64,000 bases of DNA from Flavobacteriaceae bacterium (lineage in GTDB: Bacteria; Bacteroidota; Bacteroidia; Flavobacteriales; Flavobacteriaceae). Position numbers and translations under genes: made by a program. The notes below the pieces were generated by a model. The model saw only the letters and a list, made by a program, of their open reading frames with translations, ran no database searches and was not told the origin of the DNA. Position 1 is the first letter of the stretch. Each line of letters opens with the position of its first letter. Location: positions 1 through 64,000 of the forward strand of contig JABSPL010000046.1 in NCBI GenBank assembly GCA_013215105.1. Reading direction: 5' to 3'. This document shows positions 25,571 to 34,965 of this stretch, piece after piece.

Positions 25571-25912
25571 TTATAACTTAAACAATACTGGTATCGTATA
25601 AAGTTTATATTTATAAATAGTATTATCTATTTTTGTGCTTTTGAAATTAAGAGCATTACTTATATAACTTTCTAACTCTGTATTTTCTCCACAATTCACT
25701 TTCAATACTACTATTTCGCCTCTCTCATTGAGCGTAAAGGTTATTCTGGCTAACACATCTTTGCTTAGCTCAAACTTGTGCCCTGTCAGTACTTCTTTTA
25801 CTACTTTACTTATTTTTAGCTTTGCTACATCTACAGGGTCTACTCCTTTGGCAAACGTGTTAGTGATGCTAAAACTTAAAACTATTACTAATGTTAAAAC
25901 TAATTTTTTCAT
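25571..25912 (-). CDS. Small secreted protein, TonB-C-terminal-like
   Basis: This is a 113-aa exported protein with a clear signal peptide (MKKLVLTLVIVLSFSITNTFA, cleavage after about residue 21). The mature part carries LARITFTLNERGEIVVLKVNC followed by a helix and a final KLYTIPVLFKL strand. This pattern resembles the C-terminal domain of TonB-like proteins found in many small periplasmic flavobacterial proteins. There is no transmembrane anchor. The function is unknown. Confidence 0.6.
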   Translation of the reverse strand: MKKLVLTLVIVLSFSITNTFAKGVDPVDVAKLKISKVVKEVLTGHKFELSKDVLARITFTLNERGEIVVLKVNCGENTELESYISNALNFKSTKIDNTIYKYKLYTIPVLFKL

Positions 25913-26074
25913 GATATTTTATTTTTTTGATTTGTACTATATAGACTACAAATAAAAGCATTCGTTACTCTAATACAAAGCTTTTAACCAAAGCTTAACA
26001 TACTGATTTACATAGAGGTAGAAGGCACGCTATTATATCATTTATTCTTAAATTTTATTTAACAAAATTAAACT

Positions 26075-27358
26075 TTAGACAAACTCTTGGATACATAAAG
26101 TTAAAGTATCATATAGTTTAGCCAGCTGTTTTTCGGATATAGTAAAAGGAGGAAGTAAATACAAAGTATTACCCAAAGGTCTTATAAAAACACCTCTATC
26201 CATAAAGAAATTGAACAATCTATCTCTTATATTACCATACCTATCCATTTCCATATTTAACTCAAAAGCCATTATAACACCTATACACCTTAGGTTTTTT
26301 ACTTTATTGTTTCCTTTCAGTTTTTCTAAAAACAGATTATGACTCTTATTAATAAACTTTATATTATCTTGTATTTCTTTGGTTTTAAGCAACTCTATAG
26401 CCGACAAAGCTGCCGTACAAGCTATAGGGTTTGCCGAATAAGTATGCCCATGAAAAAATCCTTTTTTTATCTGATCGTCATAAAAAGCTAAGTATATCTC
26501 CTCGCTACAACTAGTGATAGCCATAGGAACAAGCCCTGCAGTAAGCGATTTGGACAGGCATATAATATCGGGCTTAGTCTCTATATGGTCCGAAGCAAAA
26601 TTAGTTCCTGTTTTACCAAAACCAGTCATTACTTCATCGGCTATACATATAACCCCGTGTTCTTTGGCTATTTTCAGAAGCTCGTCCAAAAGGCTTGCTT
26701 TGTGCATTTTCATAGCAGCAGCACCTTGTACCAAAGGTTCATAAATAAAACTACAGATATCTTCTTTTTTTATCAACTCAACAAACTTACTTAATACCTG
26801 TTCTTTATTCTTTTCGGTAGGTACATCTATTCGCTCTACGGTTAACAAATACTGCTCAAAAGCACCATTATAAACCGACAAACCCGATACTGACATAGCC
26901 CCAAAAGTATCTCCATGAAAAGCATCTTCAAAACATATTACCTTGTTTTTATTCACTCCTTTGTTGTGGAAATATTGCAAACTCATCTTTATGGCTATGT
27001 CTACAGAAGTAGAACCATTATCCGAGAAAAATATCCTATTCTGTCCTTTTGGCAATATTTCTATTAACGCCTCAGACAGTTCTACGGCTGGCCTGTGAGT
27101 AAATCCGCTAAAGACTATTTGGTCTAGTTTAGTCATTTGCTCTTGCACCTTTTTTATGATATAAGGGTTGCAATGCCCATACATACAAGTGTACCAAGAC
27201 GCTATTCCGTCTATATATTGCTTACCTTCAAAGTCGTATAATATACAGTTTTCAGCTCTTTCTATAGCCAAACTATTAGGTTTTAACTTGTGCTGAATTA
27301 AAGGATGCCACAAATGTTTTTTATCTCTCAACTCTATATCGTTCAATTCTTTTTTCAT
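26075..27358 (-). CDS. bioA: Adenosylmethionine-8-amino-7-oxononanoate aminotransferase
   Basis: BioA is a PLP enzyme that makes 7,8-diaminopelargonate in biotin synthesis, with SAM as amino donor. Visible are the N-terminal HLWHPLIQ, GIASWYTCMYGH (biotin-specific), ICFEDAFHGDTFGAMS, the PLP-binding Asp in CIADEVMTGFGKTG, and the Lys of LSKSLTAGLVPMA that forms the Schiff base. The 427 aa length is normal. It is the last gene of tsaB-bioF-bioD-bioA, with a 2-nt gap to bioD. bioB, bioC and bioH are not in the window. Confidence 0.95.
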   Translation of the reverse strand: MKKELNDIELRDKKHLWHPLIQHKLKPNSLAIERAENCILYDFEGKQYIDGIASWYTCMYGHCNPYIIKKVQEQMTKLDQIVFSGFTHRPAVELSEALIEILPKGQNRIFFSDNGSTSVDIAIKMSLQYFHNKGVNKNKVICFEDAFHGDTFGAMSVSGLSVYNGAFEQYLLTVERIDVPTEKNKEQVLSKFVELIKKEDICSFIYEPLVQGAAAMKMHKASLLDELLKIAKEHGVICIADEVMTGFGKTGTNFASDHIETKPDIICLSKSLTAGLVPMAITSCSEEIYLAFYDDQIKKGFFHGHTYSANPIACTAALSAIELLKTKEIQDNIKFINKSHNLFLEKLKGNNKVKNLRCIGVIMAFELNMEMDRYGNIRDRLFNFFMDRGVFIRPLGNTLYLLPPFTISEKQLAKLYDTLTLCIQEFV

Positions 27359-27360
27359 AA

Positions 27361-27978
27361 TTATATTATGTTTCCCCTTATTATATCAGAGTATTTATTA
27401 ATCATATCTTTATTAATTTCATCCTCTTGCTCTATATTAGCTATTATTGGAAGACTAGTCATCTTACATATAATATCCTCGGTACTTTTGTTAGGTTCAC
27501 CGTTAAACACTAAGCCTAAAATATTGAGCCCTCTACTTTTCAGAACCTCTACAGTCATCAAAGTATGGTTAATACTACCCAGATAATTCTTAGAAACTAC
27601 TATTACTTTATCGCTAGGCAATATTAAATCTATCATGGTTTCGCTACTATTAATAGGCACCAACAAGCCTCCAGAACCTTCTATAACTAGAGTGTTTTGG
27701 CTAATAGGTCTTTTTATTTTATCTACCGATATTTCTATGTTTTCTATCTCAGCAGCAGCATGAGGACTCATAGGAGTTTTCAATGCAAATGAGTTTTTAT
27801 AAAATATAGTTCTATCGTTATCTATCAAGTTTTCTACTTTGGCACTATCGCAATAGTCCAATTCCCCTGCCTGAATTGGCTTCCAATAATCTGCTTTTAA
27901 GGCTTGTGTTATTATTGCTGAAACAACCGTTTTACCCACTTCAGTACTTATTCCTGTTACAAATATAGTTTTAGACAT
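27361..27978 (-). CDS. bioD: Dethiobiotin synthase
   Basis: BioD is an ATP-dependent carboxylase that closes the ureido ring on 7,8-diaminopelargonate. The P-loop is FVTGISTEVGKTVVSA at residues about 4-19. KPIQAGELD and VIEGSGGLLVPI are typical blocks. At 205 aa it is slightly shorter than E. coli BioD. Its start overlaps the end of bioF by 8 nt and it is followed 2 nt later by bioA, so the three are translationally coupled. Confidence 0.94.
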   Translation of the reverse strand: MSKTIFVTGISTEVGKTVVSAIITQALKADYWKPIQAGELDYCDSAKVENLIDNDRTIFYKNSFALKTPMSPHAAAEIENIEISVDKIKRPISQNTLVIEGSGGLLVPINSSETMIDLILPSDKVIVVSKNYLGSINHTLMTVEVLKSRGLNILGLVFNGEPNKSTEDIICKMTSLPIIANIEQEDEINKDMINKYSDIIRGNII

Positions 27979-29113
27979 TTTGGTTTAATTCGTTTTTTAT
28001 GTTTTCTAATAAAAATTTAATTTCCTCCGTAGTATTATAACTATGTAGGCATATCCTTATCCTTTCAGCCCCTTTACTAACAGTAGGTGACAATATAGCC
28101 GACACCAAATAACCTTTCAATTTCAGAGAATTAGTTATGTTTTTGGTTAAGTTTATATCGTTACACTTAAGACATTGTATAGGACTCTCGCTACTTATAA
28201 AATCACCCTCTAAGTTCAATAGTTTTATTTGGCTTCTGAAAAAAGATATATTATCGGTTAATTTTATTATCTCTTTGGTTGTTTTTAGCTCGTTATAAGC
28301 TGATGAAATATTAGCCAAACTATGAGCCGACATAGCTGTGGTATATATAAAAGGCTTACAGAAATTAATAAGATATTGCTTTAGTTTTTCCGACCCCAAA
28401 ACAACAGCACCATGACAGCCTATTGCTTTACCAAAAGTATGTATTCTGGCAAATATTTTATTTTCTAAGTTCATACTCTTAACCAAACCTTCGCCTTTAT
28501 CTCCGTAAACACCTCCCGAATGAGCTTCATCTACAATAAGAAAAGCATTGTTTTTTTGGGCAATTTCGGTTATTTCTTTCAGAGGAGCAATATCTCCATC
28601 CATAGAATAAATACTTTCTATAACTATATACACATTACCTGATGATTTACTTATTTTCCTAAGCAAATCATTAGTGTCATTATGTTTAAAACCAAAAGAC
28701 TTGGCATAACTAAGCCTAATACCTTCTCTTATGGAAGTATGCACTAAAGAATCGTAAATAATAAAATCTCCCTTTTGAGGTATAGTTCCAAAAAAGCCCA
28801 TATTAGCAGCATAACCAGACTGAAACAACAAAGCAGACTCACTGTTGTGATATTCGCTTAACAAGCTTTCGGTTTGGTCGTACAAACTACTGTTACCCGA
28901 TAATAACCTAGAACCTGTCGATCCGTTTATATTATTATCTATATTATCTAAAACAGACTTTGTATTATTATAAATATCTTTATTTTTGGCAAAACCCAAA
29001 TAGTCATTGGACCAAAAATCAAGATAATTATTATTTACAACTAGTTTTCTCAGAGAATTATTATCTTCTCTGTCTTTTAGTTTATTTAATAATAAAGGAG
29101 ATATTTCTATCAT
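27971..29113 (-). CDS. bioF: 8-amino-7-oxononanoate synthase
   Basis: BioF is a PLP enzyme that condenses pimeloyl-ACP (or CoA) with alanine. Diagnostic blocks are LDFWSNDYLGF, NGSTGSRLLSGN, LLFQSGYAANMGF, VDEAHSGGVYGDKGEG and the Schiff-base Lys in HTFGKAIGCHGAVVLG. The 380 aa length is normal. Its ATG overlaps the tsaB stop by one base and its end overlaps bioD by 8 nt, a compact biotin operon. Confidence 0.95.
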   Translation of the reverse strand: MIEISPLLLNKLKDREDNNSLRKLVVNNNYLDFWSNDYLGFAKNKDIYNNTKSVLDNIDNNINGSTGSRLLSGNSSLYDQTESLLSEYHNSESALLFQSGYAANMGFFGTIPQKGDFIIYDSLVHTSIREGIRLSYAKSFGFKHNDTNDLLRKISKSSGNVYIVIESIYSMDGDIAPLKEITEIAQKNNAFLIVDEAHSGGVYGDKGEGLVKSMNLENKIFARIHTFGKAIGCHGAVVLGSEKLKQYLINFCKPFIYTTAMSAHSLANISSAYNELKTTKEIIKLTDNISFFRSQIKLLNLEGDFISSESPIQCLKCNDINLTKNITNSLKLKGYLVSAILSPTVSKGAERIRICLHSYNTTEEIKFLLENIKNELNQNV

Positions 29114-29790
29114 TATTTTTTCTTTTTTGCAGCTGTAGGTACAAAGTTTTTAAGATAAAAGGGCTCGAAATAAGCAACATCTTCAAAATCATTTTTTTCA
29201 AACTTAGCAAACGACAAGCCTGCCATCTGCTCAGAACTAGGAAAAAAGTCATCTAAGAACTCTATATTATCGTGTTTTAATACATCTTTACATTTTTCGG
29301 CTCCGTCACCCAAAAAGCAAACTTTATCTTTATTTATATATTCCGAAAAAGAATTTTCATCTACTATATTGGCTTTTATCTCTTCGACTATATTGTAGTC
29401 ACTGTCATATACGGCAGAGTAAACTTCCATTCTCCTAGCATCTAACATAGGTATTATAAAGCCACTTTTCTTATTGCTACTCATAGCCAAACACTCTAAA
29501 GTATCTGTCGATACAAGAGGTATATTAAGCCCAAAACACAGGCCTTTGGCTGCCGAAACACCTATACGCAAGCCTGTATACGACCCAGGGCCTTTACTCA
29601 CAGCAATAGCCTGTAGTTCGCTTAGTTTCACCGATTGTTCCTTACACACTTGTTCTATCAATGCGTGTAGCTTTTCGGCATGTGAGTAACCTCCTTCATT
29701 AATTTCTTTTAGAGACAGTATTGTTCCGTTTTTAGCTAAGCTAACAGAACAGTTTTTGGTTGTAGTTTCTATATTTATTATAAGTGCCAA
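29113..29790 (-). CDS. tsaB: tRNA threonylcarbamoyladenosine modification protein TsaB
   Basis: TsaB is the partner of TsaD and TsaE in making t6A37 on ANN-reading tRNAs. It is a 225-aa protein of the ASKHA fold, with IINIETTTKNCSVSL at the start and SKGPGSYTGLRIGVSAAKGL in the middle. The start codon is TTG at 29790: a TAA stop lies a few codons upstream in frame and no ATG or GTG intervenes. A TAACTTTG -7 box (29808-29815, minus strand) leaves a leader of about 15 nt. It is the first gene of the unit with bioFDA. Confidence 0.93.
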   Translation of the reverse strand: MALIINIETTTKNCSVSLAKNGTILSLKEINEGGYSHAEKLHALIEQVCKEQSVKLSELQAIAVSKGPGSYTGLRIGVSAAKGLCFGLNIPLVSTDTLECLAMSSNKKSGFIIPMLDARRMEVYSAVYDSDYNIVEEIKANIVDENSFSEYINKDKVCFLGDGAEKCKDVLKHDNIEFLDDFFPSSEQMAGLSFAKFEKNDFEDVAYFEPFYLKNFVPTAAKKKK

Positions 29791-29807
29791 ATTGTAGTTT
29801 TTTTATG

Positions 29808-29815
29808 CAAAGTTA
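29808..29815 (-). promoter_or_regulatory. -7 element of tsaB-bioFDA
   Basis: The minus strand reads TAACTTTG, a consensus match to TAnnTTTG, about 18 nt before the TTG start codon. No clear -33 box is seen, and no BirA-type operator is visible. Confidence 0.45.
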
Positions 29816-29929
29816 AAAATAGAATTTATTAATGCAATAAATAAATCAAAAATCGAAAAACCTAATGTAATTTCAAACATAACCGCCTAACTACCAGTTT
29901 ATTCTTCTTTTTATTGATTATATTTGTTT

Positions 29930-30469
29930 ATGCTAAAAAAAGAATATTTATTTATAATTATTATTTCGTTCATCTCTTGTGCCAAAGAAATAGACTTAAA
30001 TCAGACCAAAAATCTGACTCTAGCTCCATCAATAGAACTACCTTTAATATACTACACTTTAGACAGAGATAGACTTAAGGAACTTCAATACTATAAGGTA
30101 GACTATATTGAAGAGCATGAATTAGAAACTTTACCCCCTATAGAAATTGGTGGTAAATATAATTTAATAAGCACAAAATCGATAATATCAATTAACAATA
30201 CGTCCAATTTCAATATTCATATACTTATAGACAGCTATATAGATGAAGAATTTATATACTCTTCTACAAAATTTTTTACCAATAAAGAAGACACAGGTGA
30301 ATTCGAAAATAAAGCCGACTATATACAAAACCCTGAATACAAAGACATAAACAGACAAATAATAACCATCTCACTAACAGACTATAATTCTAACGCTATC
30401 CTGGCCGAAAATTTAAATATCTCTATCAAAATAACAATGGTTTACATCTACAAATTTAATAACCAATGA
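29930..30469 (+). CDS. Hypothetical lipoprotein upstream of DUF5723 gene
   Basis: This is a 179-aa predicted lipoprotein. Residues MLKKEYLFIIIISFISC form the signal peptide with the lipobox Cys17. The mature part is beta-rich with no motif I recognise. The ATG at 29930 is the only ATG before the lipobox. A TATATTTG -7 box ends at 29926, only 3 bases earlier, so the mRNA is probably leaderless (a TTG at 29924 lies inside the -7 box). Its stop overlaps the next ATG by 4 nt, so the two products probably act together at the outer membrane. Confidence 0.7.
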   Translation: MLKKEYLFIIIISFISCAKEIDLNQTKNLTLAPSIELPLIYYTLDRDRLKELQYYKVDYIEEHELETLPPIEIGGKYNLISTKSIISINNTSNFNIHILIDSYIDEEFIYSSTKFFTNKEDTGEFENKADYIQNPEYKDINRQIITISLTDYNSNAILAENLNISIKITMVYIYKFNNQ

Positions 30470-31797
30470 ATAAATACATCTTCCTAATATTTTTCTCGTT
30501 GTATTATTGTACCTATAGCCAGAGTAATCCATTTTGGATAGGACTAGATAACACACCCACTTCTCTTATGATAAATCCTTCAGAATACATGGAGAATAAA
30601 TGGCATGCTAATATACCTGCTATAGGTGATGTATCTTTAAACTACGGGAACACTAGTTTATCTATATATGACCTATTTACTACAGATGACAATGTAGATA
30701 TAGATACTCGAATTACAGACCTACTTAAAAAAACAAAAAAAGATGGTTTTATAGCTATAAACACTAATATAGAAATTCTAAACTTTGGATTTAGAATAAA
30801 CTCTAATAACTATATTAGTATGGGAATTTACAATGAATTAGATATATACTCTTCTGTACCTATAGATTTAATAAAACTGGCTATAAATGGTAATTACGAA
30901 CAAAACAATAAAACTTATAGCTTTGCTGACTTTTATCTTAAAGCAACTATAACCAATGTGTTTCATATTGGAATATCTAGAAACATTGACAATAAATACA
31001 ATATAGGAATAAGAGCTAAACTATATATGGAAGGCGTTAGTATGTATAGTAGCGGTAACAAAGGTGAGTTTTTTGTAGCTAATACTAACAACTCGCCTTA
31101 CGAGGTGTATTTTAACGATATTTATATAAATCTTAAAGCTTCTGGGCTCGACGAATCCTCTGACTTATTGAAAAACATCTTGTATTCAGGAAATTTGGGA
31201 GCAGGATTAGACCTAGGATTTACCAAAAGAGACAGAAGAATCAAATATGGTATAAGTCTACAAGACATAGGTTTTGTATATACCACCAAAGAAACTCTAG
31301 AGACTATTTACGCTGCTGATACAGTTGTAAGAGGGGTTATACTACCTAGTAAAACCGGGGACAATCTTGATTTTAGTGAAATATTAAATATGAAACCTAA
31401 AGAAAATCACAATGTAAAATATCTAGTATGGAAACCTACCAAACTAAACGCATATTATCAGAAAGGGCATGACGAACAAGACTACTATCCAAGAGACTGC
31501 TATGGTAGCAAATTTTACTATAAGCATACTTTTGGAGTTCATCTGTACAGCCGTATATACGTAAGCAATATAAAAAGCGCATTAACAGGTTACTATATAC
31601 ACCAATACGACAAACATATGAAATTGAAAATTTCTTACACCATAGACTCTTTTAGTACATACGATGTAAGTGCTGGAACTATTATCGGTTATAAAATATT
31701 CCAATTTCATTTGGCTGTCAAAAATTTACTATCCCTCAAAAACATATATAGTTCCAATAAGCTAGGTGCTCAATTTGGTATATCCATAGCTTTGTGA
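30466..31797 (+). CDS. DUF5723-like outer-membrane protein
   Basis: This 443-aa protein has a signal peptide of about 19 residues ending in YSQ. The mature part begins with NPFWIGLDNTPTSLMINPSEYMENKWHANIPAIG, a pattern typical of DUF5723 proteins, and the rest is a series of amphipathic beta-strands ending in LGAQFGISIAL. It is most likely a barrel of the outer membrane, similar in style to PorV/FadL-like proteins. The function is unknown. It is coupled (ATGA overlap) to the preceding lipoprotein. Confidence 0.68.
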   Translation: MNKYIFLIFFSLYYCTYSQSNPFWIGLDNTPTSLMINPSEYMENKWHANIPAIGDVSLNYGNTSLSIYDLFTTDDNVDIDTRITDLLKKTKKDGFIAINTNIEILNFGFRINSNNYISMGIYNELDIYSSVPIDLIKLAINGNYEQNNKTYSFADFYLKATITNVFHIGISRNIDNKYNIGIRAKLYMEGVSMYSSGNKGEFFVANTNNSPYEVYFNDIYINLKASGLDESSDLLKNILYSGNLGAGLDLGFTKRDRRIKYGISLQDIGFVYTTKETLETIYAADTVVRGVILPSKTGDNLDFSEILNMKPKENHNVKYLVWKPTKLNAYYQKGHDEQDYYPRDCYGSKFYYKHTFGVHLYSRIYVSNIKSALTGYYIHQYDKHMKLKISYTIDSFSTYDVSAGTIIGYKIFQFHLAVKNLLSLKNIYSSNKLGAQFGISIAL

Positions 31798-31798
31798 T

Positions 31799-33544
31799 TT
31801 AATTAACCCTTACACTATAAGGCAACCTAGCTTGTATGCCTTTCATGCTATTTATACTTTTTATTTGTTTTATTATATTATAATTTTCAACACCTATTTC
31901 CTCTATTATAAACTCTTCTTTAGTACTCATCATAGGTATACCTTCTAGTATATCTTCAAAGTCTTTTGTAGGATATTTCGGGTAGTTTTTTATTTTATAA
32001 TCATCTTCTACCCCTCCCAATTTAGCTGCTATTTCTATAGCCAAACTAAGAGAACCTAACTCATCAATCAAACCATTTTCTTTGGCCTGCTCTCCTGTCC
32101 ACACTCTACCTTGAGCTATTTCATCAACCATTTTTTCACTCATACCTCTACCCAAAGAAACTCTATTGACAAACTGCTTATATATAAACTCTACTCCTTG
32201 CTTAGTAACATCCTTAAACTTACTATTAGCCTCTTCGAAAGGGCTGTAGTACGGACTAGTATTAGTAGATACTCTCTGATAATTAATCCCTATTTTTTTA
32301 GTCAAACCACTAAAGTTAGGAATAGCCCCAAAAACACCTATAGAACCAGTTATAGACATAGGTTCTGCCACTATACGTTCAGCATTACAAGCTATATAAT
32401 AGCCTCCTGAAGCTCCTAAGTTACCTATAGAAGCTACTATAGGCAATGACTGTTTAGTTATTTCTAACTCTCTCCATATAAGTTCCGATGCCATAGCGCT
32501 ACCTCCAGGAGAGTTAATACGTAAAACGATAGCACTTACCGATTTGTTTTTAACTATCTTACGAAGAGCCTTTATTATCATCTCACTCCCTATAGTGTTT
32601 TCATCGCCATAACCATTAGTTATCTTTCCTTGAGCATACAAGACTGCTACAACACCTTTGGCCTTCTTGTATTTACGCCCTTTGCCTGAACCTATATAGT
32701 CTGCCAAACTTATTTTTTTGGCAGTACCTTTAGTTGCTATATCTAACCTTTTCTCGTATTCATCTAAATGTATTATATCATCGACAAGCTTGTTTTCTAA
32801 ACTAAGATTAGCATTTCTTCCTAAAGAATTATTAGCTATATCGTCTATTTCAACTTTGCTTATCCCTCTCGATTCTGATATATCCTTGGTCATATTAACC
32901 CATAAAGAATTTAATAATTCCCTTGTCTGAAATTCATTTTCTTTACTTATTTTATTTCTCAGATAAGGCTCTACAGCACTCTTGTATTTTCCGTGGCGTA
33001 TTATTTCCATTTTAACACCATATTTATCTTCAAAATCTTTCCAGTATAAAAACTCCGCCGAAAGCCCTTTCAAGTCTACCTGTCCAAAAGAATGCAACGA
33101 TACAGTATCAGCAACAGAACTCAAATAATAGTTCTTCTGAGTATAATAACTACTATAACTATATATGAACTTCCCACTAGTTTTAAAGTCCTTCAGGGCA
33201 TCTCTTATGTTTTTAAGCTGAGAAATACCTGCATTAACAGAGCCTGTAATACTTATACCCTTTATCCTGCTATCATCCTTAGCATTGCTTATAGCTGTCA
33301 GAATCTGATCCATACCTAACACCTTATTATTACCCGAAAGCAACGAAAACAAGTCGTCTTTTTTGGGTGAATAGTCTTTGACTTCTCCGTCAAAATAAAG
33401 ATCTAAAACAGCATTATTAGGAACTACAATAGTGTCTCCTTCTGACGATATAGCACTTGCAACACCTATAAACATTATAAGACATATAAACGATGCTATA
33501 AAAAAACCTAGTATTGATGCTGATAAATTCCTTAAAAATTTCAT
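31799..33544 (-). CDS. sppA: Signal peptide peptidase SppA (protease IV), 67K type
   Basis: SppA is a membrane-anchored serine protease that degrades cleaved signal peptides. An N-terminal anchor spans about residues 8-32. The protein has the tandem SppA domains of the long (581 aa) form: the catalytic Lys region HGKYKSAVEPYLRNK in the first half and the nucleophile Ser region INSPGGSAMASELIWRE in the second, followed by LGASGGYYIAC and SITGSIGVFGAIPN. It is the last gene of a long minus-strand series beginning near 41.4 kb, with a 10-nt gap to rsmD. Confidence 0.93.
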   Translation of the reverse strand: MKFLRNLSASILGFFIASFICLIMFIGVASAISSEGDTIVVPNNAVLDLYFDGEVKDYSPKKDDLFSLLSGNNKVLGMDQILTAISNAKDDSRIKGISITGSVNAGISQLKNIRDALKDFKTSGKFIYSYSSYYTQKNYYLSSVADTVSLHSFGQVDLKGLSAEFLYWKDFEDKYGVKMEIIRHGKYKSAVEPYLRNKISKENEFQTRELLNSLWVNMTKDISESRGISKVEIDDIANNSLGRNANLSLENKLVDDIIHLDEYEKRLDIATKGTAKKISLADYIGSGKGRKYKKAKGVVAVLYAQGKITNGYGDENTIGSEMIIKALRKIVKNKSVSAIVLRINSPGGSAMASELIWRELEITKQSLPIVASIGNLGASGGYYIACNAERIVAEPMSITGSIGVFGAIPNFSGLTKKIGINYQRVSTNTSPYYSPFEEANSKFKDVTKQGVEFIYKQFVNRVSLGRGMSEKMVDEIAQGRVWTGEQAKENGLIDELGSLSLAIEIAAKLGGVEDDYKIKNYPKYPTKDFEDILEGIPMMSTKEEFIIEEIGVENYNIIKQIKSINSMKGIQARLPYSVRVN

Positions 33545-33554
33545 ATTCTTTTTT

Positions 33555-34103
33555 TTAATTTTTGTTTTTATTTTCGAAAAAACTGAACATACAGCCTCCG
33601 TATCTTTTAACTTTTACAAAAAACTCGTTTTCAGACAAATCTAAGTCTTTGGTATGCTCAACTATAAGAACTCCTTCTTCTGACAATATATTATTCGTAA
33701 AAATACCAGATACTATATCTGTCAATTCTTCTGTAGTAAAACTATACGGAGGGTCTGCAAAAACCACGTCGAAACTAGTTTTACATCTCTCTATATATTT
33801 GGAAACACTCATATTATAAGTGTTTATATTCAAATCCAATTCTTTAGCCGTTTTATCTATAAAATTCACACAGCCCTTGTGCTGGTCTACTGCTGTTATG
33901 TTTTCGCAACCTCTAGACCCAAACTCATAACTTATATTACCTGTCCCTGAAAACAAGTCTAACACCTTTATATCTTCAATATAATAAGCATTACTCAATA
34001 CATTAAAAACACCTTCTTTTGCCATATCGGTAGTTGGGCGTACTGGCAAGCTCTGGGGTGCTGTTATTCTTCTACTTCTATGTTTTCCTGATACTATTCT
34101 CAT
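33555..34103 (-). CDS. rsmD: 16S rRNA (guanine966-N2)-methyltransferase
   Basis: RsmD methylates N2 of G966 in 16S rRNA using SAM. Motifs are the N-terminal MRIVSGKHRSRRI, the SAM-binding VLDLFSGTGNISYEFGSRG and the catalytic VVFADPPYSF. The 182 aa length is normal. It lies between sppA (10 nt) and the DUF3822 gene (4 nt). The DUF3822-rsmD neighbourhood is common in Bacteroidota. Confidence 0.93.
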   Translation of the reverse strand: MRIVSGKHRSRRITAPQSLPVRPTTDMAKEGVFNVLSNAYYIEDIKVLDLFSGTGNISYEFGSRGCENITAVDQHKGCVNFIDKTAKELDLNINTYNMSVSKYIERCKTSFDVVFADPPYSFTTEELTDIVSGIFTNNILSEEGVLIVEHTKDLDLSENEFFVKVKRYGGCMFSFFENKNKN

Positions 34104-34107
34104 ATAA

Positions 34108-34965
34108 TTATTGGTTTAATAAGGTATAAAACGAATGTTTAGACAATTTACGCCCTGCCTTGGTTTCAAACATAGATTCTGAAGACTCTAAAAATGACAT
34201 GTTTTTTATATATCTCTCTGATATTTTATAGATACTCGAATGCCTCTCTATAAGCCCCAAAAGTAAAACCTTTACTTCTGAAAAATCTAAAGACAATTGC
34301 TTACCCACAAAAAGTATATAATACATAAAGTCTTCTTTAGAATTATATATAAAGGTATTAAAAAACTGTAAGTTATTATCTTTTATATAAACTATCTCAA
34401 AAGAACTTTTACATACATTTATATATAAAACAGGTTCTGATTGGCTAGTTTTACTATGTTTAAGTAAACTATCGACCAAAACAGAAGAGGTATGCTTATA
34501 CTCGAAATCACCAAAGCGTTCGAACAAAAAATTATTGATATTAACAAAAGGTATATAAACCGTTTTTGCTGGTATTTGTTCTAAATCGTCGTGAGTTATA
34601 TAATCATTCTTTAATAATTTAATGTTTTTATCAAGATAAGCCCCTAACTTTTCAAAATCAAAGAAAGTATTGGGAACAATACTCGTCAAATTATTATAAT
34701 GAGTAACATTCAAACTCTCGAAACCATATTGTAACTCAGGGCTCATATCAAAGACTATTTCTACAGCCTCTAGCATATTCCCAGGGGTTTTAGTATAGTC
34801 TTCAAAACTATATTCTTGCAAAAACAATACAGAATTATCTGAACTATCTTTTATACAAAAAGAAAATCCATCCATACTTAATTGTATGGATAGATTATTC
34901 TTTTTTAGTGTTATATCAGATAAACTATTATTTTTTATTTTTACTTGTTCTTTTATTTGTATCAT
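34108..34965 (-). CDS. DUF3822 family protein
   Basis: This conserved Bacteroidota protein of unknown function looks like an actin-like ATPase-fold relative. The core shows KNNLSIQLSMDGFSFCIKD near the N-terminus, then TKTVYIPFVNINNFLFERFG-type strands. I place the start at the ATG at 34965 (MIQIKEQ, 285 aa). The ATG at 34986 would add MVTGHQC, which is coding sequence of the overlapping upstream gene. Even so, the first 38 bases overlap the 3' end of that gene in another frame. It is followed 4 nt later by rsmD. Confidence 0.78.
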   Translation of the reverse strand: MIQIKEQVKIKNNSLSDITLKKNNLSIQLSMDGFSFCIKDSSDNSVLFLQEYSFEDYTKTPGNMLEAVEIVFDMSPELQYGFESLNVTHYNNLTSIVPNTFFDFEKLGAYLDKNIKLLKNDYITHDDLEQIPAKTVYIPFVNINNFLFERFGDFEYKHTSSVLVDSLLKHSKTSQSEPVLYINVCKSSFEIVYIKDNNLQFFNTFIYNSKEDFMYYILFVGKQLSLDFSEVKVLLLGLIERHSSIYKISERYIKNMSFLESSESMFETKAGRKLSKHSFYTLLNQ

